In this document: piece by piece, positions 45,203 through 53,271 of the stretch | How the letters are laid out: each line of letters opens with the position of its first letter | Numbering within the stretch: position 1 is the first letter of the stretch | From: Streptomyces sp. AC555_RSS877 | GTDB lineage: Bacteria > Actinomycetota > Actinomycetes > Streptomycetales > Streptomycetaceae | Length of the DNA stretch: 64,000 bases | Reading direction: 5' to 3' | Assembly (NCBI RefSeq): GCF_019049245.1 | Contig: NZ_JAGMUK010000001.1 | Span: 62,001-126,000, forward strand | The notes under the pieces: model-generated | What the model saw: the letters and a program-made list of their open reading frames with translations, nothing else | Databases searched by the model: none | What the model was told of the DNA's origin: nothing | Position numbers and translations under genes: made by a program

Positions 45203-46842
45203 GGGACGGTCGCCGGGTCGGCCGGGGTCTCGCGGGTGACGTACTGCGGTACGGGGGTGTCGTCCTCGCCGGTGTCGCGGACCAGGCCGTAGCGGATGGC
45301 TCCCTCGGGAGGGCCGGCCGTGATGTCCTGCGTCGCCTTGTCCCAGGTGGTCGGGAAGACGGTCAGGCCGTAGTCGGCGCCCCGTTCGTTCACGGTGAGG
45401 GTGACGCTGCCGTCGACGTAGAAGTACTCGTTCTGCCACATCTGCTGGGTGCCGTCCGGCGGGACCGCGTAGCCGATGTCCGGGCCGCCCATGCCGGTGG
45501 CGAAGCCGCCCGGGCTGCCCGTCAGGGGGTCGTCCATGCGGCGGCCGCCGCCCGAGGCGACGTGGAAGAGCCTGCCCTGCAGGCCGGTCCAGGTCGGCAT
45601 GACCAGCGCGCCGGGCCGTGAGTGCGGGGATATCTGCCAGCGGACCAGGACGTATCCCTGGCCGCTGAGCGTCACGTGGTCGCCGCGGTGCTGCATCACG
45701 GCCTGCCGGCCGCCGGTGCTGGTGATCCCGGGCTCGGGCCGGTGCGGCAGCGTCCCGGGCCGGGCGTTCGGATCCGGTGCCCGGTCGACGGCGTCGACGA
45801 CGGTGCCGTACAGGTCGGCCTTCTTCGTCGCCGAGGGCGAGGGGGTCGGCGTCGGGATCGTGACGGGCGGTGGGGCCGACGTGGGCGCCGGGGCGGAGCT
45901 GGTGACGGCCGCGCGCGGTGGCGGGGCGGTGTCCGGGGGCTGCGTGACGACGTACGCGCCGCCCGCGACGATGGTCGCGCCCGCCGTCACGGCGACGGCC
46001 GGCTTGGTGAGCGCGCCCAGCACCTTGGCGGACCAGCCCACGGACGTGCTCGCGACGGTGGCGGCGGCCGCGGTCTTGCCGCCGAAGGCCAGCGAGAGGG
46101 TGAAGCCGACGGGGACCGGGACGAGCGCGATCCCGACGAGCAGGCGCTCCGCCGGTACGACCGGCTCGCGGGCGTCGCCGCAGTAGCCGCAGCCCCTGAG
46201 GTGCCGGGCCAGGCGTTTGCGCCAGACCGAGTCGGGACGGCCGTTCCAGCGGGCGGTCACTTCTCGCAGGCCCGGGCAGGCGCCGTCGAGGGCGCGCACG
46301 ATGCCGCGGGAGGTCTCCAGGCGTTCCTTCATCCGCTGGACGCGTACGGCGGCGTGCTGCCGGCTGATGCCGACGGCGGCGGCGAGTTCGCGCCGGCTCA
46401 GCTCGCCGGCCACCTCCAGCCACCACAGCGACAGCAGCTGGCGGTCCTCGTCGTCGAGCCAGCGCACCGCTTCCGCGACCTCGCGCCGCTGTCCTTCCAA
46501 CTGGAGCCTCAGGACGGTCAGTTCGGCGAAGTCGGCGGCTTCCCGCGGTGCCGACTCGTCCAGCCGGTCGGTGGTCCTGCGGCGGCCCCGGTCGCGGATC
46601 TGCCGCATGGCGATCGCCACCAGCCAGGACCGGAAGCTGTCCGGGTCGCGCAGCGAGCCGAGGTTGTCGACGGCTCGCAGCATCGTCTCCTGGACGACGT
46701 CGTCGACATCGGCGTGGCCGTTGAGGGCACGGCCGACGATGTTGTACACCAACGGCAGCCAGCCCGCGACGAGCTCGTCCAGCGCCCGTCGGTCGCCGTG
46801 CTGCGCGGCGGCGATGGTGGAGCGCCAGTGCTGCGTGTCCAC
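45184..46842 (-). CDS. ECF sigma factor fused to ZAS-like zinc finger, membrane helix and extracytoplasmic domain
   Basis: 552 residues from the GTG at 46842, with AAAGGG upstream. Region 2 (ADVDDVVQETMLRAVDNLGS, 44-63) and region 4 (ELSRRELAAAVGISRQHAAVRV, about 147-168) are complete. The motif HLRGCGYC (His214-x3-Cys218-x2-Cys221) matches the zinc anti-sigma signature. A hydrophobic segment lies near 233-254 and a helix at 281-300 (PAVAVTAGATIVAGGAYVVT). A Pro/Ser/Thr linker and a roughly 220-residue outside domain follow. This puts sigma, anti-sigma-like and sensor parts in one chain. Divergent from the serine hydrolase. Confidence 0.85.
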   Translation of the reverse strand: MDTQHWRSTIAAAQHGDRRALDELVAGWLPLVYNIVGRALNGHADVDDVVQETMLRAVDNLGSLRDPDSFRSWLVAIAMRQIRDRGRRRTTDRLDESAPREAADFAELTVLRLQLEGQRREVAEAVRWLDDEDRQLLSLWWLEVAGELSRRELAAAVGISRQHAAVRVQRMKERLETSRGIVRALDGACPGLREVTARWNGRPDSVWRKRLARHLRGCGYCGDAREPVVPAERLLVGIALVPVPVGFTLSLAFGGKTAAAATVASTSVGWSAKVLGALTKPAVAVTAGATIVAGGAYVVTQPPDTAPPPRAAVTSSAPAPTSAPPPVTIPTPTPSPSATKKADLYGTVVDAVDRAPDPNARPGTLPHRPEPGITSTGGRQAVMQHRGDHVTLSGQGYVLVRWQISPHSRPGALVMPTWTGLQGRLFHVASGGGRRMDDPLTGSPGGFATGMGGPDIGYAVPPDGTQQMWQNEYFYVDGSVTLTVNERGADYGLTVFPTTWDKATQDITAGPPEGAIRYGLVRDTGEDDTPVPQYVTRETPADPATVPQESRV

Positions 46843-47136
46843 GGGACCCTTTCGGTGGCTGGTGTGACGACTGAGGTCAGTGGTCTTCTGCACGCACCCT
46901 CTCAGGCAGGCCGGGGCTGTCGTATGTCCGGGATCACAGTGCGGAGACGGTGTGAAGGCCACCGGGATAACAGTTTTTGCGCGCCCCTAAGGGCTGTCCC
47001 TGACAACTCCCAGCCCCTGCACGGCACTTGCTCGGGGTTCGACTCGGGGTGGGTGCCCTCCTCGGCGACGATCCGGAGGTCGGCGCGGGCCCGGAGGATG
47101 ATCACCACCACATTCGTCGATCTCTGGAGCAGACGC
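46843..47136. other. Divergent intergenic region, sigma fusion / serine hydrolase
   Basis: About 294 bp. It contains GGGATAAC (46970-46977), which resembles an ECF -35 element, followed by an AT-rich CAGTTTTTG. No gene is visible. Promoters for both flanking genes must lie here. Confidence 0.35.
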
Positions 47137-48291
47137 ATGCGCACCCGCCGCCGTACGACCGTCCTCGCCGCCTCCCTCGTCCTCGCGCTGGCCACCGCCC
47201 CGCTGGCCGCCCCCGCGTTCGCGGCGCCCGGACCAACCCCCTTACCGGCCTCCGCGCACACCACGCCGACCGGCCCGGACACCAGGGCCCTGGAGGCCGC
47301 GCTCAAGGGCCTCCCCGACCAGGACGCCACCGCGGCCCTCGTGCGGGTGGGCGGCAAGGGTAGCTGGCAGGGCGTCGCGGGCGTGCGCGACCTGAGGACC
47401 GGGGCGCCCGCGCTGGAGAACGCGCGGTTCCGGGCCGGATCGACGACGAAGATCGTGACGGCGGCGCTGGTGCTGCAACTCGCCGCCGAGGGGCGGATCT
47501 CCCTGGACGGCACGGTGCAGCAGTACCTGCCCGGCCTGCTCACCGAGGACTTCTCGCCCATCACCGTGCGACAGCTGCTGAACTTCACCAGCGGTCTGCA
47601 GCCGGGCGCGTCCCTCGGCGACAACGTCGACGTCGGTCATGAGCACCGCTTCGAGACACTGACGCCCGAGGAGGTCGTGGCGGCGTCGGTCGCCAAGGGC
47701 CCCGACCCCGCGTACGCGCCCGGCGCCCGGCAGCGCTACGGCAACATCCACTACACCGTGCTCGGCATGCTGATCGAAAAGGTCACCGGCGACTCGTACG
47801 CCCACCAGGCGGCCGTACGGATCTTCCGCCCGCTCGGTATGCGGCACACCTCGTTCCCCGACGGCCCCGACCCCCGTATCCACGGCCCACACCACCGCGG
47901 GTACGACTGGATCGACGGCAAGCTGGTGGACGTGACCGACTGGAACATGTCGGACCGGTGGGCGGCCGGGGACATGATCTCGACGACCACCGACCTGGAA
48001 CGGCTCCTGGTGGGCCTGTTCCGGGGGCGCGTCGTACCCGAGCCGCAGCTGACGGAGATGTTCACCGTCCCGGCCGTCGAGGGGGCCACGATGGGCGCCG
48101 CGCTGCAGAGGTTCGAGCTGAACGGCAAGGAGATCTGGGGCAAGACGGGCTCCCGCCCCGGCTACCACACGGTCGTCGCGGCCACCCGCAACCTGTCCCG
48201 GACGGTGGTCTACTCCGTGAACTCGACCGACGCTAAGGGCGAGGGCCTTCCCATCGTCCAGCGTTTCGCGTTCCCCGCGTTCAACCGCTGA
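47137..48291 (+). CDS. Secreted serine hydrolase, class C beta-lactamase / D-Ala-D-Ala carboxypeptidase fold
   Basis: 384 residues from the ATG at 47137, with CTGGAGC upstream. Sec signal peptide MRTRRRTTVLAASLVLALAT to about residue 30 (FAA). Active-site Ser102-x-x-Lys105 (GSTTKIV), Tyr201-Gly-Asn203 and the KTG triad in WGKTGSRPGY are all intact. Streptomyces carry many such proteins, acting on D-amino-acid peptides or esters. Divergent from the sigma fusion gene, so it may belong to its regulon. Its 3' end overlaps a convergent membrane-protein gene by 11 bp. Confidence 0.9.
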   Translation: MRTRRRTTVLAASLVLALATAPLAAPAFAAPGPTPLPASAHTTPTGPDTRALEAALKGLPDQDATAALVRVGGKGSWQGVAGVRDLRTGAPALENARFRAGSTTKIVTAALVLQLAAEGRISLDGTVQQYLPGLLTEDFSPITVRQLLNFTSGLQPGASLGDNVDVGHEHRFETLTPEEVVAASVAKGPDPAYAPGARQRYGNIHYTVLGMLIEKVTGDSYAHQAAVRIFRPLGMRHTSFPDGPDPRIHGPHHRGYDWIDGKLVDVTDWNMSDRWAAGDMISTTTDLERLLVGLFRGRVVPEPQLTEMFTVPAVEGATMGAALQRFELNGKEIWGKTGSRPGYHTVVAATRNLSRTVVYSVNSTDAKGEGLPIVQRFAFPAFNR

Positions 48292-48817
48292 CGGCGGCAC
48301 CGGCGGGCACTGACGGCCCCGGAGCCGTCAGCTCCTCCAGCCGCTTGATCTTCTTGCGGACGACGTACAGCGGGATCACCCCGAAGACCCCGAACGCCAT
48401 GTCGATCAGGCTCCACCAGAGGGGGATCCCCCGGATCGGCCCGCAGATCAGGGCGAGCGGCACGATCCCGGCGCAGGCGATCATCCCGAACTCGACGACC
48501 CAGATGTTGCGGACGGGGTCGCGGTAGGGGCCGTAGAAGGCGACCGCGATGACGAGGTGCGCGAAGGCGAGCCAGTCCGTGCCGTAGAGCACGAAGGGGT
48601 ACTCGGCGTCGACGACGTCGAGCCCCTGCCGGACCCGTTCGATCCACTCCATGAGGGCGGGCAGGTGTTCCGGCACGGACAGCGCCCGCAACAGGTCCTC
48701 GGTCCAGCGAAGTTCGTGGACCAGGGGGAAGGCGGTGGCGCCGCTGAGCACCAGGCAGACGACGAAGAGGACCAACCACGCGCGGATGCCCCTGAGGAGG
48801 GCGGCTCTGTCGCTCAT
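48281..48817 (-). CDS. Integral membrane protein of unknown function, 178 aa
   Basis: Four likely helices: WLVLFVVCLVLSGATAFPLV, WLAFAHLVIAVAFYGPY, FGMIACAGIVPLALICGPI and SLIDMAFGVFGVIPLYVV, with a basic C-terminal tail (RKKIKRLEEL). Conserved-looking GTDWLAFAHLVIA and DPVRNIWVVEFG. I recognise it as a conserved streptomycete membrane protein without known role. No clear ribosome-binding site. A palindrome typical of TetR operators lies 21 bp upstream of its start. Confidence 0.82.
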   Translation of the reverse strand: MSDRAALLRGIRAWLVLFVVCLVLSGATAFPLVHELRWTEDLLRALSVPEHLPALMEWIERVRQGLDVVDAEYPFVLYGTDWLAFAHLVIAVAFYGPYRDPVRNIWVVEFGMIACAGIVPLALICGPIRGIPLWWSLIDMAFGVFGVIPLYVVRKKIKRLEELTAPGPSVPAGAAVSG

Positions 48818-48837
48818 GGCAGCAGAGTAACCCTTAA

Positions 48838-48851
48838 TTGAACATGTTCAA
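48838..48851. promoter_or_regulatory. Palindromic operator upstream of the membrane protein
   Basis: Perfect 14-bp palindrome TTGAACATGTTCAA, AT-rich compared with its surroundings, in the short gap before the 178-aa membrane-protein gene. The form is that of TetR- or GntR-family operators; no such regulator gene is adjacent. Confidence 0.5.
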
Positions 48852-48901
48852 AAACGAGGTGTTCCGGTGTGCATCACCAGATGCCCCGGTGCAGGAGTGG
48901 C

Positions 48902-49387
48902 CTACGGTCCGTCGCTGCTCGACGGTGGCACGGTCGCCTCGCTGGAGGCCACCGTCGGCCGCTCGGTGACCTGCGAGGCCGCAGTGGGCGACGGCGAGCC
49001 GGCGGGGACGGAGGTACCGGCCGGACCGGAGGGAGTGGGCGCTTGACTGGGAGCCCCCGTCGTGGGGGCGGAGCCGCCGGGGACGGGGGTCGCCGACGGA
49101 TCGGGCGGGACCGACGGGCTGCTCGCGGGCGGCGGGGCGAGCGGGACCGACGGGGTCGCGGGCCCCTCGTGCGTGGCGAGGCGGAAGGGCAGCGCGGCGA
49201 GGGCGGCGACCGCGCACGTCACGCCCACCCCGGCCGCGGCGCGCACCAGACGGCGGCGGGCGGCACGGCGGCGGATCGCGGCGTAACGGCCGGCGGGCGG
49301 CCCCAGGTAGTCGGAGGCGGGTCGCAGGATGACGGCGAGGGGGTCGTCGGGCTCGAACTCCGGACCCTCGTCAGAGTGTGTGATCAA
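48902..49387 (-). CDS. Membrane protein partner of ECF sigma factor (anti-sigma-like)
   Basis: 161 residues beginning at a TTG (49387) that overlaps the sigma gene end by 17 nt. An N-terminal cytoplasmic segment (about 50 residues, EFEPDDPLAVILRPASDYLG) is followed by one membrane helix (LVRAAAGVGVTCAVAALAAL) and a Pro/Ser/Thr-rich outside tail. The layout, one helix directly after a sigma gene, suggests an anti-sigma or accessory protein, but no zinc motif is present. Confidence 0.65.
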   Translation of the reverse strand: MITHSDEGPEFEPDDPLAVILRPASDYLGPPAGRYAAIRRRAARRRLVRAAAGVGVTCAVAALAALPFRLATHEGPATPSVPLAPPPASSPSVPPDPSATPVPGGSAPTTGAPSQAPTPSGPAGTSVPAGSPSPTAASQVTERPTVASSEATVPPSSSDGP

Positions 49388-49862
49388 GACTTCTCCCCAG
49401 ATGGGCGCGGAGCAGTTCGCGGGCCGCGTGGAGGTCGGCCTTGACGGTTCCTTCCTTGCGCCCGGTCAGCGCGGACACCTCCCGGATCGGCATGTCAGCG
49501 TAGTAGTGCAGCAGGATCGGGACGCGCAGCCGTTCCGGCAGCGACTGCACGAGCAGGCGTACCGAGGGGTCGGCCTGCTCGGTCGGCGGGCGTACGGCGG
49601 CTTCGGCAGTGGCGCGGCGCACGGCCCTGCGTTCGCGTTCGAGCCTGCGCCAGTGGTCGCGGACGAGGTTGGCCGCGGTGACGTAGAGGAAGCCCCGGGG
49701 CTCCGCCACCAAGGTCCAGCGGCCCCAGAGCCGGGTGAAGGCCTCCGAGGCGATCTCGTGGGCCGTCTCGTCGTCGTCGACGAGCCGGCGGCACCAGCCG
49801 GCGAGGCGCGGGTAGAGGGCGGCGAACAGCTCGGACGCTGCCTTCTCGCGGGACCGTTTCAA
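49371..49862 (-). CDS. ECF-type RNA polymerase sigma factor
   Basis: 163 residues from a TTG at 49862, with GGAGAG 11 nt upstream. Region 2: ETAHEIASEAFTRLWGRW and VTAANLVRDHWRR. Region 4: LPERLRVPILLHYYADMPIREVSALTGRKEGTVKADLHAAREL. Short, with no C-terminal extension. It overlaps the downstream membrane-protein gene and follows the sortase by 54 bp on the same strand, so it may be co-transcribed with the sortase pair. Confidence 0.85.
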   Translation of the reverse strand: MKRSREKAASELFAALYPRLAGWCRRLVDDDETAHEIASEAFTRLWGRWTLVAEPRGFLYVTAANLVRDHWRRLERERRAVRRATAEAAVRPPTEQADPSVRLLVQSLPERLRVPILLHYYADMPIREVSALTGRKEGTVKADLHAARELLRAHLGRSLDHTL

Positions 49863-49916
49863 CGCTCTGCGTGCTCTCCATGGTCGTGACGGCGCTCGGG
49901 GGTGACGGTGTGCGGG

Positions 49917-50528
49917 TCAGGTGCCGGCCGCGCTCATCGTGGCGAAGGCGATCACGTTGTCGGGGTAGCCGTCACCGGTGAGGGCGCCACCGCACGTGAT
50001 GAGCCGCAACTCCGGGCGGTCCACGTCGCCGTAGACCTCCTTCGCGGGGAACTCCGCCTTGGCGACCGTGCGTACCTCGTCCACGGAGAACACCGCCGTC
50101 CTGCCGTTCTCCAGGCGCGCCTCGATCAGGTCGCCCCGGTGCATCTCCGGGAGGCGGTGGAAGACCCCGTCCCCGTGACTGCCGACCGTGACGTGCCCGA
50201 GGATCACCGACGGGCCGACCTGCCCCGGCGTCGGCGAGTGCCGGTACCAGCCGGCGCGGTCGTCCGCCGTGACCGGGGGCACCTGCACGGTGCCGTCCGC
50301 GGCCAGCCCCAGCTGCATCACCGGGGTGTCGACCCCGATGGCCGGGATCCGCAGCCCGACCGGGACCGAACGCCCGAGAGCCTGCCCCGCCGCCGCGGAG
50401 GACCGCGCGGGCGGTGGCGTGCCCGTGGAGCGCGCGGTCGCGTCCCGGCCGGCCTGGGGGCCGCCACAGCTCACGAGCAGCGAGGCCGCCCCCGCCGTGA
50501 CGAAAGCGCGCCTGGAGAGCGAGGTCAT
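49917..50528 (-). CDS. Class F-type sortase
   Basis: 203 residues from the ATG at 50528. The N-terminus combines a twin-arginine motif (LSRRAFVTAGAA) with a lipobox-like LLVSC (Cys21). The sortase barrel starts at VGLRIPAIGVDTPVM. Catalytic His112 (ILGHVTV) and Cys179 (LRLITCGG) are present, with the family ending GYPDNVIAFA. Class F sortases are the single-domain actinobacterial type. Its start overlaps the preceding gene by 4 nt, pointing to that protein as partner or substrate. Confidence 0.87.
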   Translation of the reverse strand: MTSLSRRAFVTAGAASLLVSCGGPQAGRDATARSTGTPPPARSSAAAGQALGRSVPVGLRIPAIGVDTPVMQLGLAADGTVQVPPVTADDRAGWYRHSPTPGQVGPSVILGHVTVGSHGDGVFHRLPEMHRGDLIEARLENGRTAVFSVDEVRTVAKAEFPAKEVYGDVDRPELRLITCGGALTGDGYPDNVIAFATMSAAGT

Positions 50529-50905
50529 GCCCCGGTCGCCCGCCGGCGCCGTACGACGATGAAGGCCGCGCCGCCCACGGCGCACACCGCGGCGGCACCC
50601 CCGCCGATCAGTCCGGTGGCTCCGGACTGCGCCGACTCCTCGCCGACACCGGTGTCGGGCGCTCCGCTCGGCACGACGGACACCTGCCCCGGTGTGGGCG
50701 CCAGGGTCGGTTCCGCGCTCGGAGCGACGGTCGGCGCCTCGCTCGCATCGGTGGTCGCGGACGGGACCGGGCTCGCTTCGGCACCGGCGGACGGCACGCT
50801 GGTGGGGGCCGGGCTCGGGGTCCCACCGTCGGCGAACGCCGGCACGGCACCCGCCAGTACGGCGGTGCAGGCGAGTGCCATGGCGCTCAGGACAGTTCGG
50901 CGCAT
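50525..50905 (-). CDS. Secreted Pro/Thr/Ser-rich protein with a sortase-like C-terminus
   Basis: 126 residues from the ATG at 50905. Signal peptide MRRTVLSAMALACTAVLAGA to about residue 25 (AFA), a low-complexity Pro/Ser/Thr/Ala stretch, then SGAPDTGVGEESAQSG, a membrane helix (LIGGGAAAVCAVGGAAFIVV) and RRRRATGA. PDTG followed by helix and arginines is the layout of a sortase signal, but PDTG is further from the helix than usual. Translationally coupled to the sortase. Confidence 0.75.
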   Translation of the reverse strand: MRRTVLSAMALACTAVLAGAVPAFADGGTPSPAPTSVPSAGAEASPVPSATTDASEAPTVAPSAEPTLAPTPGQVSVVPSGAPDTGVGEESAQSGATGLIGGGAAAVCAVGGAAFIVVRRRRATGA

Positions 50906-51065
50906 GAATCGCTCTCTCTCGTCGGTCCGCCCGCCAGGTGGCTCGGCGGGCTGGGTTGCAGATCGACGGGAGAGACGAGGCAGCGGGGGAACAGGTTGCA
51001 AAGAGATGGCAAAGTCGTTCCGGGCGACGACCACGGCGCCGAGCGGAGGGCCGCCAAGGGGGAAC

Positions 51066-51106
51066 AGCGCGGCCCCGGACGGTCAACTCCCGTCCGGGGC
51101 CGCGCT
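51066..51106. terminator. Strong hairpin after the 51-kb aldehyde dehydrogenase
   Basis: Perfect 17-bp stem AGCGCGGCCCCGGACGG / CCGTCCGGGGCCGCGCT with a 7-nt loop, 26 bp beyond the stop codon. Confidence 0.8.
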
Positions 51107-51131
51107 GAACGCCGCACCGACGTCGTACCGA

Positions 51132-52580
51132 CTAGCCGTCGAGCGACGTCATCACGTGCTTGATCCGCGTGTAGTCGTCGAAGCCGTACGACGAGAGGTC
51201 CTTGCCGTAGCCGGACTTCTTGAAGCCGCCGTGGGGCATCTCGGCGACCAGCGGGATGTGGGTGTTGATCCACACGCAGCCGAAGTCGAGCTTCTTGGAC
51301 ATCCGCATCGCGCGGCCGTGGTCCTTGGTCCACACGGAGGAGGCGAGGGCGTACTCGACGCCGTTGGCCCACTGAACGGCCTGGTCCTCGTCGGAGAAGG
51401 ACTGGACGGTGATGACCGGGCCGAAGACCTCATTCTGGATGATCTCGTCGTCCTGCTTGAGGCCGGAGACGACGGTCGGCGCGTAGAAGTAGCCCTTCTC
51501 GCCGACCTGGTGGCCACCGGTCTCGACCTTGGCGTGCGCGGGCAGCCGCTCGATGAAGCCGGAGACCTGCTTGAGCTGGTTCGGGTTGTTGAGCGGGCCG
51601 TACAGGACGTCCTCGTCGTCGGGCTGGCCCGTCTTCGTCTCGGCGGCGGCCTTCGCCAGCGCGGCCACGAACTCGTCGTGGATGGCCTCCTGGACGAGGA
51701 CGCGGGTGGCGGCCGTACAGTCCTGCCCGGCGTTGAAGAAGCCCGCGACGGAGATGTCCTCGACGGCCTTGGGGATGTCGGTGTCGTCGAAGACCACGAC
51801 CGGCGCCTTGCCGCCCAGCTCCAGGTGGACCCGCTTGACGTCCCTGGCCGCGGACTCGGCGACCGACATGCCCGCCCGGACGGAACCGGTGATGGAGGCC
51901 ATCGCCGGGGTCGGGTGCTCGACCATCAGGCGGCCGGTGTCACGGTCGCCGGTGATGACGTTGAAGACGCCCTTGGGCAGGATCGAGCCGATGATGTCGG
52001 CGATCAGGACCGTCGACGCCGGGGTGGTGTCCGACGGCTTCAGCACGACCGTGTTGCCCGCCGCGAGCGCCGGGGCGAACTTCCACACGGCCATCATCAT
52101 CGGGTAGTTCCACGGCGCGACCTGCGCGCAGACGCCGACCGGCTCGCGGCGGACGATCGAGGTCAGACCCTCCATGTACTCGCCGGCCGAGCGCCCCTCC
52201 AGCATCCGGGCCGCGCCCGCGAAGAAGCGGATCTGGTCGACCATCGGCGGGATCTCCTCGGAGCGGGTCAGCCCGATCGGCTTGCCCGTGTTCTCCACCT
52301 CGGCCGCGATGAGTTCCTCGGCACGCTCCTCGAACGCGTCAGCGATCTTCAGGAGGGCCTTCTGACGCTCGGCGGGGGTCGTGTCGCGCCAGGCCGGGAA
52401 GGCGGCGGCCGCCGCCGCCATGGCGGCGTCCACGTCGGCCTGCCCGGACAGCGGCGCGGTCGCGTACGCCTCGCCCGTCGCGGGGTTGACCACGTCGGTG
52501 GTCCGTCCGTCGGCGGCGTCCCGGAACTCCCCGGCGATGTAGTTCCGTAGGGTGCGCAGCCCACGCAGCTCGGTGCTCAC
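51132..52580 (-). CDS. Aldehyde dehydrogenase, GABA/aminobutyraldehyde type
   Basis: 482 residues from the GTG at 52580, with AGGAGG upstream. Catalytic Cys288 (NAGQDCTAA) and Glu254 (VHLELGGK), plus QVAPWNYPMMM. Close in sequence to the dehydrogenase at 39-40.5 kb and probably a paralogue. Divergent from the AsnC regulator, and two genes from an aminotransferase, so it likely oxidises an amine-derived aldehyde released by that enzyme. Confidence 0.9.
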   Translation of the reverse strand: MSTELRGLRTLRNYIAGEFRDAADGRTTDVVNPATGEAYATAPLSGQADVDAAMAAAAAAFPAWRDTTPAERQKALLKIADAFEERAEELIAAEVENTGKPIGLTRSEEIPPMVDQIRFFAGAARMLEGRSAGEYMEGLTSIVRREPVGVCAQVAPWNYPMMMAVWKFAPALAAGNTVVLKPSDTTPASTVLIADIIGSILPKGVFNVITGDRDTGRLMVEHPTPAMASITGSVRAGMSVAESAARDVKRVHLELGGKAPVVVFDDTDIPKAVEDISVAGFFNAGQDCTAATRVLVQEAIHDEFVAALAKAAAETKTGQPDDEDVLYGPLNNPNQLKQVSGFIERLPAHAKVETGGHQVGEKGYFYAPTVVSGLKQDDEIIQNEVFGPVITVQSFSDEDQAVQWANGVEYALASSVWTKDHGRAMRMSKKLDFGCVWINTHIPLVAEMPHGGFKKSGYGKDLSSYGFDDYTRIKHVMTSLDG

Positions 52581-52750
52581 TGCCGGCCTCCTGTGTCGGG
52601 TCGAACTGTCCATTGACTGAGACACCCACCCTAATCCGCACGCCGACGTTTTCAACACCCCCGGTCGCGCCATCGCTGCGAAATCCGCAGGTCTCAGTCG
52701 CGTAAACAACGAATTTCATCGCCTCGACCTTGCGGAAGTGTCGAGACGTC

Positions 52751-53269
52751 GTGCACAGTGACGTCGTGGCCAGTCGAAGCGCAGACCCCAAGGACTCCCG
52801 CGAGTCCAGGAACGGCACCACCCCGCATCTGGATGCCGTCTCCCTCGGCATCATCGAACAGCTCCAGGAGGACGGCCGCCGGCCGTACGCCGCCATCGGC
52901 AAGGCCGTCGGCCTCTCCGAGGCCGCCGTGCGCCAGCGCGTGCAGAAGCTGCTCGACCAGGGCGTGATGCAGATCGTCGCCGTCACGGACCCGCTCACCG
53001 TGGGCTTCCGCCGACAGGCGATGGTCGGCATTCACGTGGAGGGTGACGTGGAGTCCGTCGCCGACGCCGTGACCGCCATGTCCGAATGCGAGTACGTGGT
53101 GATGACCGCAGGCTCCTTCGACCTGATGGTGGAGGTCGTCTGCGAGGACGACGACCACCTCCTGGACGTCATCAACAAACGCATCCGAGCCATCCCCGGA
53201 GTGCGCTCCACCGAGAGCTTCGTCTACCTCAAGCTCAAGAAGCAGACCTACATGTGGGGAACCCGATAG
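52751..53269 (+). CDS. AsnC/Lrp-family regulator
   Basis: 172 residues if the GTG at 52751 is used; a TTG at 52730 and a GTG at 52766 are alternatives and none has a clear ribosome-binding site. The helix-turn-helix reads IIEQLQEDGRRPYAAIGKAVGLSEAAVRQRVQKL, followed by a RAM effector domain with VVMTAGSFDLMVEVVCEDDDHL. From memory the S. coelicolor protein at this place (EpuRI) regulates polyamine utilisation, which fits the neighbours. It is 2 bp upstream of the aminotransferase start. Confidence 0.87.
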   Translation: MHSDVVASRSADPKDSRESRNGTTPHLDAVSLGIIEQLQEDGRRPYAAIGKAVGLSEAAVRQRVQKLLDQGVMQIVAVTDPLTVGFRRQAMVGIHVEGDVESVADAVTAMSECEYVVMTAGSFDLMVEVVCEDDDHLLDVINKRIRAIPGVRSTESFVYLKLKKQTYMWGTR

Positions 53270-53271
53270 CC

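Noticed and set aside
42368..46426. A 1352-codon minus-strand frame across the deaminase, GDPD and sigma genes
   Set aside because: It is the shadow produced by high GC content. It overlaps genes with clear motifs on both strands and has no recognisable domain.
45622..47136. N-terminal extension of the serine hydrolase through the sigma gene
   Set aside because: The ATG at 47137 begins a textbook signal peptide with a ribosome-binding site; the extension is antisense to the sigma gene.
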